In this document: positions 32,412 through 38,425 of the stretch, one piece after another
Numbering within the stretch: position 1 is the first letter of the stretch
How the letters are laid out: each line of letters begins with the position of its first letter
Virus record (IMG/VR): IMGVR_UViG_3300022701_000137
Location: 1-38,425 of that record
Source: a virus
Strand: one strand, 5' to 3'
DNA length: 38,425 nucleotides
Notes under the pieces: model-generated
The model's database searches: none
What the model was told of the DNA's origin: nothing
The model's input: only the letters and a program-made list of their open reading frames with translations
Made by a program: the position numbers and the translations under genes

Positions 32412-33032
32412 TGTTCGCTCTTGTGCGATGTGTTCATCTCTGTTTTTGGCTCGCTCCATCATTTTGTGTTTATCATGCCATTTGGCTCGCTCGTCCACGA
32501 TGTGTTCATCGATCTGCCTGGCTCGCTCGGGCTGCCTGTGTTTATCAACGGTCTTGGCTCGCTCCAGCGGTATGTGTTCATCGATTTGCTTGGCTCGCTC
32601 AAAGGGTATGTGTTCATCACCCTTTTTGGCTCGCTCGACTATCTTGTGTTCATCAAGCTCTTTGGCTCGCTCCATCAGTTTGTGTTTATCATGCCATTTG
32701 GCTCGCTCTTGTGCGATGTGTTCATCAGGAGGTATGGCTCGCTCGCACTGAATGTGTTTATCTTGTTTTCTGGCTCGCTCCGAAGGCTTGTGTTTATCGA
32801 CCTATTTGGCTCGCTCTGGCAGCCTGTGTTTATCGCGCCTTGTGGCTCGCTCCAGCTGATTGTGTTTATCATTTTTTTTGGCTCGCTCTATTGAAATGTG
32901 TTTATCGGCGCCTTTGGCTCGCTCCAGTTGATTGTGTTTATCGCCAATCTTGGCTCGCTCGTCCACTGTGTGTTCATCAATGGTTTTGGCTCGCTCGAGG
33001 TCCGTGTGTTTATCCCGAAAAATGGCTCGCTC
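32412..33032 (-). repeat. TIGR-like array, 36-bp period with two alternating repeats and two alternating spacers
   Basis: On the plus strand each unit is TGGCTCGCTC, 8 variable nt, TGTGTTYATC, 8 variable nt. Seventeen perfect GGCTCGCTC copies begin at 32448 and recur every 36 bp to 33024, plus a degenerate TGTTCGCTC at 32412. Seventeen GTGTTYATC copies run from 32430 to 33006 (ten with TTATC, seven with TCATC). This gives 34 short spacers with no length variation. Read with the operon, repeats are GAGCGAGCCA and GATRAACACA. The array starts one base after the ParB-like stop and ends at the Tas-like ribosome site, so it is probably co-transcribed. Size and dual-spacer layout equal the 36-nt tigRNA unit. 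Confidence 0.92.
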
Positions 33033-33033
33033 G

Positions 33034-33720
33034 TTATGCCGCAACCTTCTCAAGAATCTTATTTATAGCGTCGCTCAATTCCTGCAACGAACTCATGGTT
33101 TTTTCATCGGTAACGTCAATCCAGCCGTTGTTGATCCATCGAACAATCTGAGATGCCATAGAACAAACCGGGACGCCTCGATCCCGACGGACATGCTCGT
33201 TGTATTTTTTTTGAGGGATCTCCTTGCCGATAATGCTTTCTGCACCGCGTTTGATCGGCCGATTGTTTTTTGTCTTGCCGTTACCGATTACGACAACAGT
33301 AAATTCTGCCAGCCTCTTGATTTTACCGACAGGTATATTCAAAACTTTGGCAATGACTTCCGGTTCATCGCCATATTTCAATAATTTTTGGGCAATGGCC
33401 TTTTGGGAGAACCCGCTTAACGGTGCTCCATGTGCTGAATTTTCCTCGGCGAACCTTCGGATGACCGAAGCCTCATCTTTGAACTTTTCGGCTATAACTT
33501 CGATCTCGTGGTCTGGACCGAATTCCTCCATATACATGGTTACTCTGTGATTGCCACTGACCACCCGTTTAGTTTTCTGTTCGATGATTACCGGAGGGAA
33601 AACAGCTCCGCTCCTTGCCGCTTGACGATAGGTCGATACATAATAGATGTTGATTGGACGAAGCTCCAACAGCTTTGGATCAATAACCAAATCCCCTGCA
33701 CGTACTTTTTGTTTTGTCAT
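33034..33720 (-). CDS. ParB-like nuclease/DNA-binding domain protein
   Basis: A 228-residue protein preceded by AAGGAGGAG. Residues about 1-95 match the ParB N-terminal domain (LELRPINIYYVSTYRQAARS, VVSGNHRVTMYMEE; the SGNHR box corresponds to the CTP/nuclease motif). Residues 100-140 form a helix-turn-helix (SQKAIAQKLLKYGDEPEVIA, KVLNIPVGKIKRL). The C-terminal part resembles phage ParB-like regulators. Its stop lies one base from the first array repeat. It may regulate the operon or act with the array; many phages carry such proteins independently. Confidence 0.82.
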   Translation of the reverse strand: MTKQKVRAGDLVIDPKLLELRPINIYYVSTYRQAARSGAVFPPVIIEQKTKRVVSGNHRVTMYMEEFGPDHEIEVIAEKFKDEASVIRRFAEENSAHGAPLSGFSQKAIAQKLLKYGDEPEVIAKVLNIPVGKIKRLAEFTVVVIGNGKTKNNRPIKRGAESIIGKEIPQKKYNEHVRRDRGVPVCSMASQIVRWINNGWIDVTDEKTMSSLQELSDAINKILEKVAA

Positions 33721-33730
33721 TTTCTCCTCC

Positions 33731-33802
33731 TTAGATATGTTTTGCCAAAACCATAAACAGCATCATGGCGCCTAAAAGGAATATTCCAATTGCCCTAAGC
33801 AT
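33731..33802 (-). CDS. 23-residue hydrophobic peptide
   Basis: The product (MLRAIGIFLLGAMMLFMVLA then KHI) begins 1 bp after the stop of the preceding 49-residue gene, and its stop lies inside the ribosome site of the ParB-like gene. The tight spacing supports translation. It is one membrane helix of unknown role. Confidence 0.45.
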   Translation of the reverse strand: MLRAIGIFLLGAMMLFMVLAKHI

Positions 33803-33803
33803 T

Positions 33804-33953
33804 TTATATCCTGTCCACAATTACAGCAGCCAGGATTGCCAACGGCCCAAACAGCATGCCCAGAAAGAACCATGCAGCTCCGCTTCGCCCTTTGTTGCTG
33901 GCTATGTATGCTGATATAGCTCCAAAAATTACCCAGATAATAATAAATTCCAT
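33804..33953 (-). CDS. 49-residue two-helix membrane protein
   Basis: Starts at 33953 after AGGAGGAAGC. Two apolar segments (FIIIWVIFGAISAYIAS and AAWFFLGMLFGPLAILAAVI) are joined by a basic NKGRSG turn. This hairpin-like topology with Gly spacing is typical of small phage and bacterial membrane proteins such as superinfection immunity factors. No firm family. Confidence 0.6.
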   Translation of the reverse strand: MEFIIIWVIFGAISAYIASNKGRSGAAWFFLGMLFGPLAILAAVIVDRI

Positions 33954-34004
33954 GTTTGCTTCCTCCTTGTTTGGTGGTTTTTTCATTTTGCATCCAGGGG
34001 TCGG

Positions 34005-34721
34005 TTAAAACTCGACAGCCTCCTGGCGGGTCATAAAGAAATGAATGCCGTGAGAACACTCATTATACCAACTCGGATCGTAGCTATTCGGCCAGACTTG
34101 TTCCCCGGTTCGATACCGAAAACCTTGGCCAATCCATGCACCGCACTCCTGTAATTTTTCCCCATCGCGCTCAATTTCCAAAACGATAGCCATTTCAGAA
34201 CGACATTTGCGCGAACCAACCGCGTTACACCTACGGGCGAACCACGGGATTTTTAATTTTATGATTGCACTCATATAGCCCTGTTTCCATGCGATAAATG
34301 TTCCTGATGGGGGACAGGATCGGAAGTGTGCGTAAACCTCAACCGGTATCCCTGTAGCTCCGCGCAAGTTAGCTCCGGACAAGTTAGCTCCACGCAGGCT
34401 GGCTCCGGACAAGTTAGCTCCACGCAGGCTGGCTCCGGACAAGTTAGCTCCACGCAAGTTAGCTCCGCGCAGGCTGGCTCCGTGCAAGTTAGCTCCGTAC
34501 AAGTTAGCTCCGTACAAGTTGGCTTCGTGCAAGTTAGCTCCGTACAAGTTGGCTTCGCGCAAGTCGGCTCCGCATAAGTTGGCTCCGCGCAAGTCGGCTC
34601 CGCATAAGTTGGCTCCGCGCAAGTCGGCTCCGCATTCCATCGCCGCCAAAACAGTCTTTCCCGTTGTGTTGTGCTTCGACTCAAACAGGATGTCACCCGT
34701 ATATTCGTTTCTTATCTTCAC
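34005..34721 (-). CDS. Pentapeptide-repeat protein
   Basis: GTG at 34721 with GAGGAGG 8 nt upstream is preferred over the longer open frame. The 238-residue product has about 18 pentapeptide repeats of the A(D/N)LxG type (residues about 28-120), which form a right-handed quadrilateral beta-helix. The C-terminal 115 residues (FIAWKQGYMSAIIKLKIPWF, CSHGIHFFMTRQEAVEF) are the domain usually following such repeats in phage proteins. Some pentapeptide proteins mimic DNA and inhibit gyrase; this one has no such evidence. It is the first gene of the leftward operon. Confidence 0.85.
   Translation of the reverse strand: MKIRNEYTGDILFESKHNTTGKTVLAAMECGADLRGANLCGADLRGANLCGADLREANLYGANLHEANLYGANLYGANLHGASLRGANLRGANLSGASLRGANLSGASLRGANLSGANLRGATGIPVEVYAHFRSCPPSGTFIAWKQGYMSAIIKLKIPWFARRCNAVGSRKCRSEMAIVLEIERDGEKLQECGAWIGQGFRYRTGEQVWPNSYDPSWYNECSHGIHFFMTRQEAVEF
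34356..34633. repeat. 15-bp tandem repeats coding the pentapeptide helix
   Basis: Units like AGCTCCGCGCAAGTT recur about 18 times, some in identical blocks (for example the CGGACAAGTTAGCTCC units and the CGCATAAGTTGGCTCC units). DNA-level identity beyond what the protein requires points to recent expansion by slippage or recombination. Confidence 0.85.
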
Positions 34722-34777
34722 TTTCGTTCCTCCTCTGTTGGGTTGGTTTATTTGGTGGTTTTTTTTGAGTATGGTTG

Positions 34778-34808
34778 TAGATAGCATGCCCGTTTTGGCC
34801 CTGTCAAG
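34778..34808 (-). promoter_or_regulatory. Leftward early promoter candidate
   Basis: On the minus strand TTGACA (34807-34802) is followed after 18 bp by TATCTA (34783-34778). The -35 box is perfect but the -10 is weak. It would drive the long leftward operon beginning with the pentapeptide gene at 34721, giving about a 50-nt leader. Confidence 0.4.
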
Positions 34809-34838
34809 CATTTTTTTCACGAAAATAGTACTTGACAG
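34801..34838. promoter_or_regulatory. Operator-like dyad CTGTCAAG / CTTGACAG
   Basis: A perfect 8-bp inverted repeat at 34801-34808 and 34831-34838, 22 bp apart. Each arm contains one of the divergent -35 boxes. A protein binding both arms would control both early promoters together; the neighbouring small HTH protein is the natural candidate. Confidence 0.5.
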
Positions 34839-34858
34839 TATTTTTTTTTTAATATATT
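34832..34858 (+). promoter_or_regulatory. Rightward early promoter, nearly leaderless
   Basis: TTGACA (34832-34837) and TATATT (34853-34858), 15 bp apart; TATTGA at 34855 gives 17 bp. Transcription would start within a few bases of the ATG at 34868. No ribosome site precedes that ATG, so the message is probably leaderless, as for lambda cI from PRM. Confidence 0.5.
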
Positions 34859-34867
34859 GAATTCCAC

Positions 34868-35065
34868 ATGGAAACCACAATTAAAAAAATCACACCGGAA
34901 ATAGAATCCAAGCTTGTAAATATTTTTGGGAACAAGGACAAGGCTGCCAGGGGGATCGGTATTACATATCGGCGGTTCTGTCAGATCCGGCAACGGGACG
35001 AGGTTCTCAACCGCAGGCTTGCTATGGTAATCCAATATGTCTTAAGCCAAAATCGAAATAATTAA
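34868..35065 (+). CDS. Small helix-turn-helix regulator candidate
   Basis: A 65-residue protein with a HTH-like segment (NKDKAARGIGITYRRFCQIR, about residues 22-41) and a following helix (LNRRLAMVIQYVLSQ). Size and position at the divergent early promoters fit a Cro-like or early regulator. No classical CI/Cro signature is present. The start lacks a ribosome site, and the promoter predicts a leaderless message. Confidence 0.6.
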   Translation: METTIKKITPEIESKLVNIFGNKDKAARGIGITYRRFCQIRQRDEVLNRRLAMVIQYVLSQNRNN

Positions 35066-35076
35066 TGAGGCGCCGC

Positions 35077-35238
35077 ATGACTCAAGCCAGCATCAACAAG
35101 CTCGTCGAGTTGGAGCGCAAACGATCAACAATGGTGCTCGAACTGGATGCGATCGAAAAACAAGCTGAGCAGTTACGGATAGCTATCGAAGCATTGACAC
35201 GGGAAATCCTCGCAGAGGTTCGGATGGCCGGATCATGA
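35077..35238 (+). CDS. 53-residue coiled-coil protein
   Basis: The frame (NKLVELERKRSTMVLELDAI, KQAEQLRIAIEALTREILAE) is a clear heptad-patterned coiled coil. GAGG lies 6 nt before this ATG; an in-frame ATG at 35065 overlapping the previous stop is an alternative. The stop overlaps the next start (ATGA). Role unknown. Confidence 0.55.
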   Translation: MTQASINKLVELERKRSTMVLELDAIEKQAEQLRIAIEALTREILAEVRMAGS

Positions 35239-35618
35239 TCGTCAGTGACGCCGAATATTGGCAGACAGTCCAGGACCGTGCCAGCATGGGTAATGGTATC
35301 ACGTCCAGCCCATGCCGAACCTGCCCGCATTACGGCACACCTCCAGCCATATGCCGGGATTATCCAGATTGCCCGCTCAATCACCGCGAGCCGGTGGATT
35401 CGATGCGAAACCATCCGCCCAATAAACGCAGACGCGGCAAGGCAGCTATCAAACGAGACAAAATGATAATCAAATTAGTCAACGAGGGGCTCTCCTATGC
35501 GGAGATAGCTCCTCTTTTTCGTTTGAGGGAAAATACTGTTGCTTGTATCATTTATCGTGCGATATCGCGCGGTGAGGATGTGAGGCACATTAGGCCGGGG
35601 CCGAAGGAGAAACCATGA
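35235..35618 (+). CDS. Cys-rich and helix-turn-helix protein
   Basis: A 127-residue protein with an N-terminal cysteine cluster (SPCRTCPHYGTPPAICRDYP, then DCPL; possible zinc site) and a C-terminal HTH (IIKLVNEGLSYAEIAPLFRL, ENTVACIIYRAI). This suggests a DNA-binding regulator of early functions. It is coupled on both sides. Confidence 0.65.
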   Translation: MIVSDAEYWQTVQDRASMGNGITSSPCRTCPHYGTPPAICRDYPDCPLNHREPVDSMRNHPPNKRRRGKAAIKRDKMIIKLVNEGLSYAEIAPLFRLRENTVACIIYRAISRGEDVRHIRPGPKEKP

Positions 35619-35797
35619 CTGCCAACATTGAAGAAATAATAGAGCGTGAAGATAGAATAGCGCATCTTAGGAAAATTGAGAGTGACCTACTTGACGCGCA
35701 TCTTGATGAAACGTCGGTTGCTAAAAAACTTTCGCTGGCTGAAATGCTGATTTCGTTGCGGCAACGGGAATGGATGATCCGGGGGGGTGTCGTTTAA
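35615..35797 (+). CDS. Small hypothetical early protein
   Basis: A 60-residue charged helical protein (IEEIIEREDRIAHLRKIESD, LSLAEMLISLRQREW). It overlaps the HTH gene's stop and the next gene's start. No family recognised; operon position suggests a replication accessory role. Confidence 0.55.
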   Translation: MTANIEEIIEREDRIAHLRKIESDLLDAHLDETSVAKKLSLAEMLISLRQREWMIRGGVV

Positions 35798-36534
35798 TGA
35801 GTTCTGAACGTCGACCTTGGTTTCCATGGTACCCAAGAGATTTCGGCCAAGACGAGAAGGTAAGAGCACTCTCCGATGACGCAGAATTAATTTACCGAAG
35901 GGTACTTGATGTCATGTGGCAAGCAAGCGACCTGCATTTGCCATGCAATTGCAGAACACTTGCAAACCAAGTGGCACGCGGTTGGACGTCAGAACGGTTC
36001 AATGATGCGTGGGAAGAGATCATGATGCCCGGTTTTGAATTGTTAAAAACCACCGATGACGGTCAAAAAGTGTACTCAAAACGACTTAAAAGAGAGGCAG
36101 AAAAGATAGAAAAATTATCAAAAAAACGGGCAGATGCTGCACATGCAAAGCACTTGCAGTGCAAATGCAGGAAAGATGCACATCACATGCACTGCCATAC
36201 AGATACAGATACAGATAAAGAACTACCCCCTATATCCCCCAAGGGGGGGAACGGCTACGACATCAATTTTGAAAGGTGGTGGAAACACTATCCGAAAAAA
36301 GTCGGAAAAGATGCCGCTTACCGTTCCTGGAAAAAAGCAACGAATAAAGCCTCAAACTCAAAACTCATAGAATCAATAAAAGAACAGATCGAAAAAAAAC
36401 ATTTTCAAGGCAAGGATGGATCTGACTATGTACCAAATCCAGCCACATGGTTAAACCAGGGACGATATCAAGATGAAATCGAAGAAACAAAACATAGCGA
36501 CGTTGAAAACATCATTGGGAAGAGGCTTGCATGA
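35797..36534 (+). CDS. DUF1376 replication-region protein
   Basis: A 245-residue protein; the ATG at 35797 overlaps the preceding stop. Residues 1-110 match DUF1376 (PWFPWYPRDFGQDEKVRALS, AELIYRRVLDVMWQASDLHL, a winged-helix replication initiator-like domain). A His/Cys-rich linker (KHLQCKCRKDAHHMHCHTDT) separates it from a C-terminal DnaT-like segment (FERWWKHYPKKVGKDAAYRS, NPATWLNQGRYQDE). It directly precedes the DnaB gene, fitting a helicase loader or initiator role. Confidence 0.8.
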   Translation: MSSERRPWFPWYPRDFGQDEKVRALSDDAELIYRRVLDVMWQASDLHLPCNCRTLANQVARGWTSERFNDAWEEIMMPGFELLKTTDDGQKVYSKRLKREAEKIEKLSKKRADAAHAKHLQCKCRKDAHHMHCHTDTDTDKELPPISPKGGNGYDINFERWWKHYPKKVGKDAAYRSWKKATNKASNSKLIESIKEQIEKKHFQGKDGSDYVPNPATWLNQGRYQDEIEETKHSDVENIIGKRLA

Positions 36535-37823
36535 ATCTACCTCACAACATCGATCTCGAAAAAAGCATCATCTCTCATTGCCTAATTGTTGGACCGGCTG
36601 AAATCGTCGATTCTGTTTGCCCGGATGATTTTTACAACGCCTCGCATCAAAAGCTGTTTGCACACATCGTTGAAACCCACGCCAGGGGTGAACCAGTGGA
36701 CGCGCCGGCGTTGATTGGTACGGGTATGTCAGCGGGTGACGTTGCCAGGATCATGGAATATCCGGTTGCAACCGACCCGGAACCGGCATGCAAAAAACTA
36801 AAAGACCTGTCCACCATCCGAAAAACAATCTTTGCGGCCAGTAATATCGTAACCAAGTGCGCTGGATACAAAAACAACCAGGATGCGGCCAGTATCGTAA
36901 ACGATGCTCAAAGCTCGATTCTTGCCATCGAGGCTGGCGTGCAAGGTGATTGTTGGCAAAAGATCGGGCCGGCGTGCTCCGAAACGGTAGAACATCTGGA
37001 AAAACTGAGTCAGAACAAAGGTGAAATAACCGGCGTTACATCAGGATATCCGCTTGTTGACAGGATAACGGGCGGTTTCCAGAAATCGGACTTAATTATT
37101 CTGGCCGCCAGGCCGGGCATGGGAAAAACGGCGCTGGCTCTTAACATCGCCGAGAACGCAGCTAAAATACATACACCGGTTGCCTTTTTTTCGCTTGAGA
37201 TGTCCCTGCATCAACTCAACTGCCGCATTATTGCACGTGGGGCCAGACTTAACTCAAAGCAACTCCGTAATGGACGGGTTCAAAAAGACGATTGGGTACG
37301 GATAAATAACAGCGTTGCTAAACTGTATAGTCTGCCGCTATATATCGACGACACTCCAGCACAGCATTACATGGAGATCCGGCGCCGTACGAGGAAATTG
37401 AAGCGTGAGCGCGGTATCGGGATGGTAATTATCGACTATCTCCAGCTTGCGCGTGGCGACAATCCGCAGTTTAGAGAGCGTGAGGTATCCAGCATATCAC
37501 AAGGACTGAAAGCCATGGCAAAAGAGATGGACATCCCCGTGATTGCGCTGTCACAACTCAACCGAAAGCTGGACGACCTGGCGGAAAAGCGGCCGAGCAT
37601 ATCTCATTTGAGGGAGTCTGGTAGTTTAGAGCAGGATTCGGATATTGTGGTTTTTATTCACCGCGATGATTATTACGACCGCAAAGATGATAACCCTCGG
37701 AAAGGTGTTGCTGAAATTATTTTTGCTAAACACCGCAATGGACCTACGGGATGGTGCCCGTTGGCATGGATTCCGGAACAGAGTGCATTTGAAATATTCC
37801 AAGGAGAATATAAGCCGAAATGA
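36531..37823 (+). CDS. Replicative DNA helicase, DnaB type
   Basis: A 430-residue hexameric helicase. The N-terminal domain (DLEKSIISHCLIVGPAEIVD) is followed by the RecA-like ATPase with Walker A ARPGMGKTAL (about 192-201), FFSLEMSLHQLNCRI, Walker B MVIIDYLQLARG (about 298-309) and the Q/H-motif ALSQLNRKLD and SGSLEQDSDIVVFIHRDDYY. Length agrees with phage DnaB homologues. It overlaps the DUF1376 gene by 4 bp. Confidence 0.95.
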   Translation: MNLPHNIDLEKSIISHCLIVGPAEIVDSVCPDDFYNASHQKLFAHIVETHARGEPVDAPALIGTGMSAGDVARIMEYPVATDPEPACKKLKDLSTIRKTIFAASNIVTKCAGYKNNQDAASIVNDAQSSILAIEAGVQGDCWQKIGPACSETVEHLEKLSQNKGEITGVTSGYPLVDRITGGFQKSDLIILAARPGMGKTALALNIAENAAKIHTPVAFFSLEMSLHQLNCRIIARGARLNSKQLRNGRVQKDDWVRINNSVAKLYSLPLYIDDTPAQHYMEIRRRTRKLKRERGIGMVIIDYLQLARGDNPQFREREVSSISQGLKAMAKEMDIPVIALSQLNRKLDDLAEKRPSISHLRESGSLEQDSDIVVFIHRDDYYDRKDDNPRKGVAEIIFAKHRNGPTGWCPLAWIPEQSAFEIFQGEYKPK

Positions 37824-37948
37824 TTGGCCACGGCGTTGCGGCTCCTTCACACGGTGACCGGCGCATCGTGAAACCCCAGTCCTACCTGGTCCGCATCGCC
37901 AATCATCGACCGCCAGGTGGGGCAACGCCGGAACAAAAACTATGTTAA
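37820..37948 (+). CDS. 42-residue basic protein
   Basis: It begins at the ATGA overlapping the DnaB stop and reads MIGHGVAAPSHGDRRIVKPQ then SYLVRIANHRPPGGATPEQK and ends LC. A 7-bp overlap couples it to the VRR-NUC gene. No family known; likely real because of the tandem coupling. Confidence 0.5.
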   Translation: MIGHGVAAPSHGDRRIVKPQSYLVRIANHRPPGGATPEQKLC

Positions 37949-38337
37949 TATCCAATATTACAAACAAACTACCTCATAGATCAGAACATGAGGAACAGGT
38001 TACACTGTTTGAATGGGCCGCGATACAATCCTACGCACAGCCTGAGCTTGCTCTCATGCGTGCTATCCCGAATGGTGGGCATCGTGACATCCGTGTTGCC
38101 AGAAAACTCAAGGATGAAGGCGTAAAGGCTGGTACGTTTGATATCCTTTTACCGGTTGCACGTATTGGCTATCATGGATTGTGGATTGAGATGAAGGTCG
38201 GCAAGAACACACTCACGAAGGAACAGAGACAGTTCATGGTTGATATGGAGACGCAGGGCTATCGTTGCTCGGTTTGCTATAGTTGGGAGGCTGCGGCTGA
38301 CGAACTGCTGCTGTATCTGGCTGGGGATCGGCGGTGA
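37942..38337 (+). CDS. VRR-NUC domain nuclease
   Basis: A 131-residue standalone VRR-NUC (PD-(D/E)XK) protein, the usual phage form. The diagnostic elements are EEQVTLFEWAAIQ, RAIPNGGHRDIRVARKLKDE, GVKAGTFDILLPV (Asp), GLWIEMKVGKNTLTKEQRQF (Glu-x-Lys) and the terminal AADELLLYL. It probably resolves branched intermediates during replication or packaging. Confidence 0.9.
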   Translation: MLISNITNKLPHRSEHEEQVTLFEWAAIQSYAQPELALMRAIPNGGHRDIRVARKLKDEGVKAGTFDILLPVARIGYHGLWIEMKVGKNTLTKEQRQFMVDMETQGYRCSVCYSWEAAADELLLYLAGDRR

Positions 38338-38425
38338 TGGTAAATCCGTCACAGCTCCCGTCGCTGTCCAGATTGCCAAAAAGGGATTCTACGGTTCCGA
38401 AGATATGAGTTATCTCAAGCAGTTT
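38321..38425 (+). CDS. Partial ORF running off the end of the window
   Basis: In the frame from 38321 the sequence reads LGIGGDGKSVTAPVAVQIAK then KGFYGSEDMSYLKQF, which is protein-like. There is no ordinary start codon in front of it, so it begins in the VRR-NUC 3' end by an unusual start or an assembly error. If the contig is circular, it would continue across position 1 as VRATCAIVR and stop at 28-30. Function unknown. Confidence 0.4.
   Translation, partial: MGIGGDGKSVTAPVAVQIAKKGFYGSEDMSYLKQF

Noticed and set aside
32394-32675. N-terminal ERAK/DEH repeat extension of the Tas-like protein
   Set aside because: The in-frame open region is array sequence; a strong GGAGGGG ribosome site points to the ATG at 32393, and the array repeats vary at nonsynonymous positions.
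32412-33032. CRISPR array
   Set aside because: Two alternating 10-nt repeats and 8-nt spacers are far shorter than any CRISPR unit, and no cas gene is present.
32331-33151. Overlapping 12-residue-repeat ORFs on the plus strand across the array
   Set aside because: They arise because the 36-bp period preserves all frames. They have no ribosome sites and run against the operon.

Overview
The window reads as a nearly complete genome, or prophage, of a tailed siphovirus built on the lambda/HK97 plan, most likely infecting a Gram-negative bacterium. The guess of a proteobacterial or Desulfobacterota-type host rests only on gene style (strong AAGGAG ribosome sites, balanced base composition, lambda-type morphogenesis order) and is weak. 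No integrase, classical CI repressor, tRNA or recognisable endolysin is visible.

Rightward late region (about 1-24.7 kb): small terminase, a 25-residue membrane peptide, a hexapeptide acyltransferase lodged between the terminase genes, large terminase, gpW-like head-tail joiner, portal, a fused prohead protease/major capsid protein with an internal start, head completion and tail completion proteins, a sulfotransferase-glycosyltransferase-TPR fusion inside the tail module, major tail protein, tail assembly chaperone with a probable -1 frameshift extension, tape measure, a SPRY-domain tail protein, further tail-tip proteins, a RebB-like gene flanked by inverted repeats, a repeat-rich fibre, two paralogous tail accessory proteins, and a small block of membrane proteins including a holin candidate.

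Leftward early operon (about 34.7 down to 24.7 kb): pentapeptide-repeat protein, two tiny membrane proteins, a ParB-like protein, a 36-bp-period repeat array, an IS110/Nop-like protein with no nuclease domain, small ORFs, a nucleotide-metabolism-like protein, an SNF2-type helicase, a DNA methyltransferase, a RecE-like PD-(D/E)XK exonuclease and a RecT-like annealing protein. Rightward early region (34.9-38.4 kb): a small HTH regulator with an almost leaderless promoter, small ORFs, a DUF1376 replication protein, DnaB helicase, a VRR-NUC nuclease and a truncated ORF. The two early operons diverge from one intergenic region (34722-34867) holding a CTGTCAAG/CTTGACAG dyad.

The outstanding element is at 31581-33032. 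A 621-bp array has an exact 36-bp period made of two alternating 10-nt constant segments and two alternating 8-nt variable segments (17 of each variable type). It lies one base after the ParB-like stop codon and ends at the ribosome site of a 270-residue protein that keeps the IS110 C-terminal (Transposase_20/Nop-like) region but lacks the DEDD catalytic domain. This architecture matches the recently described TIGR-Tas RNA-guided systems, in their nuclease-less TasA form. Here it is embedded in a phage early operon beside recombination and DNA-modification genes.
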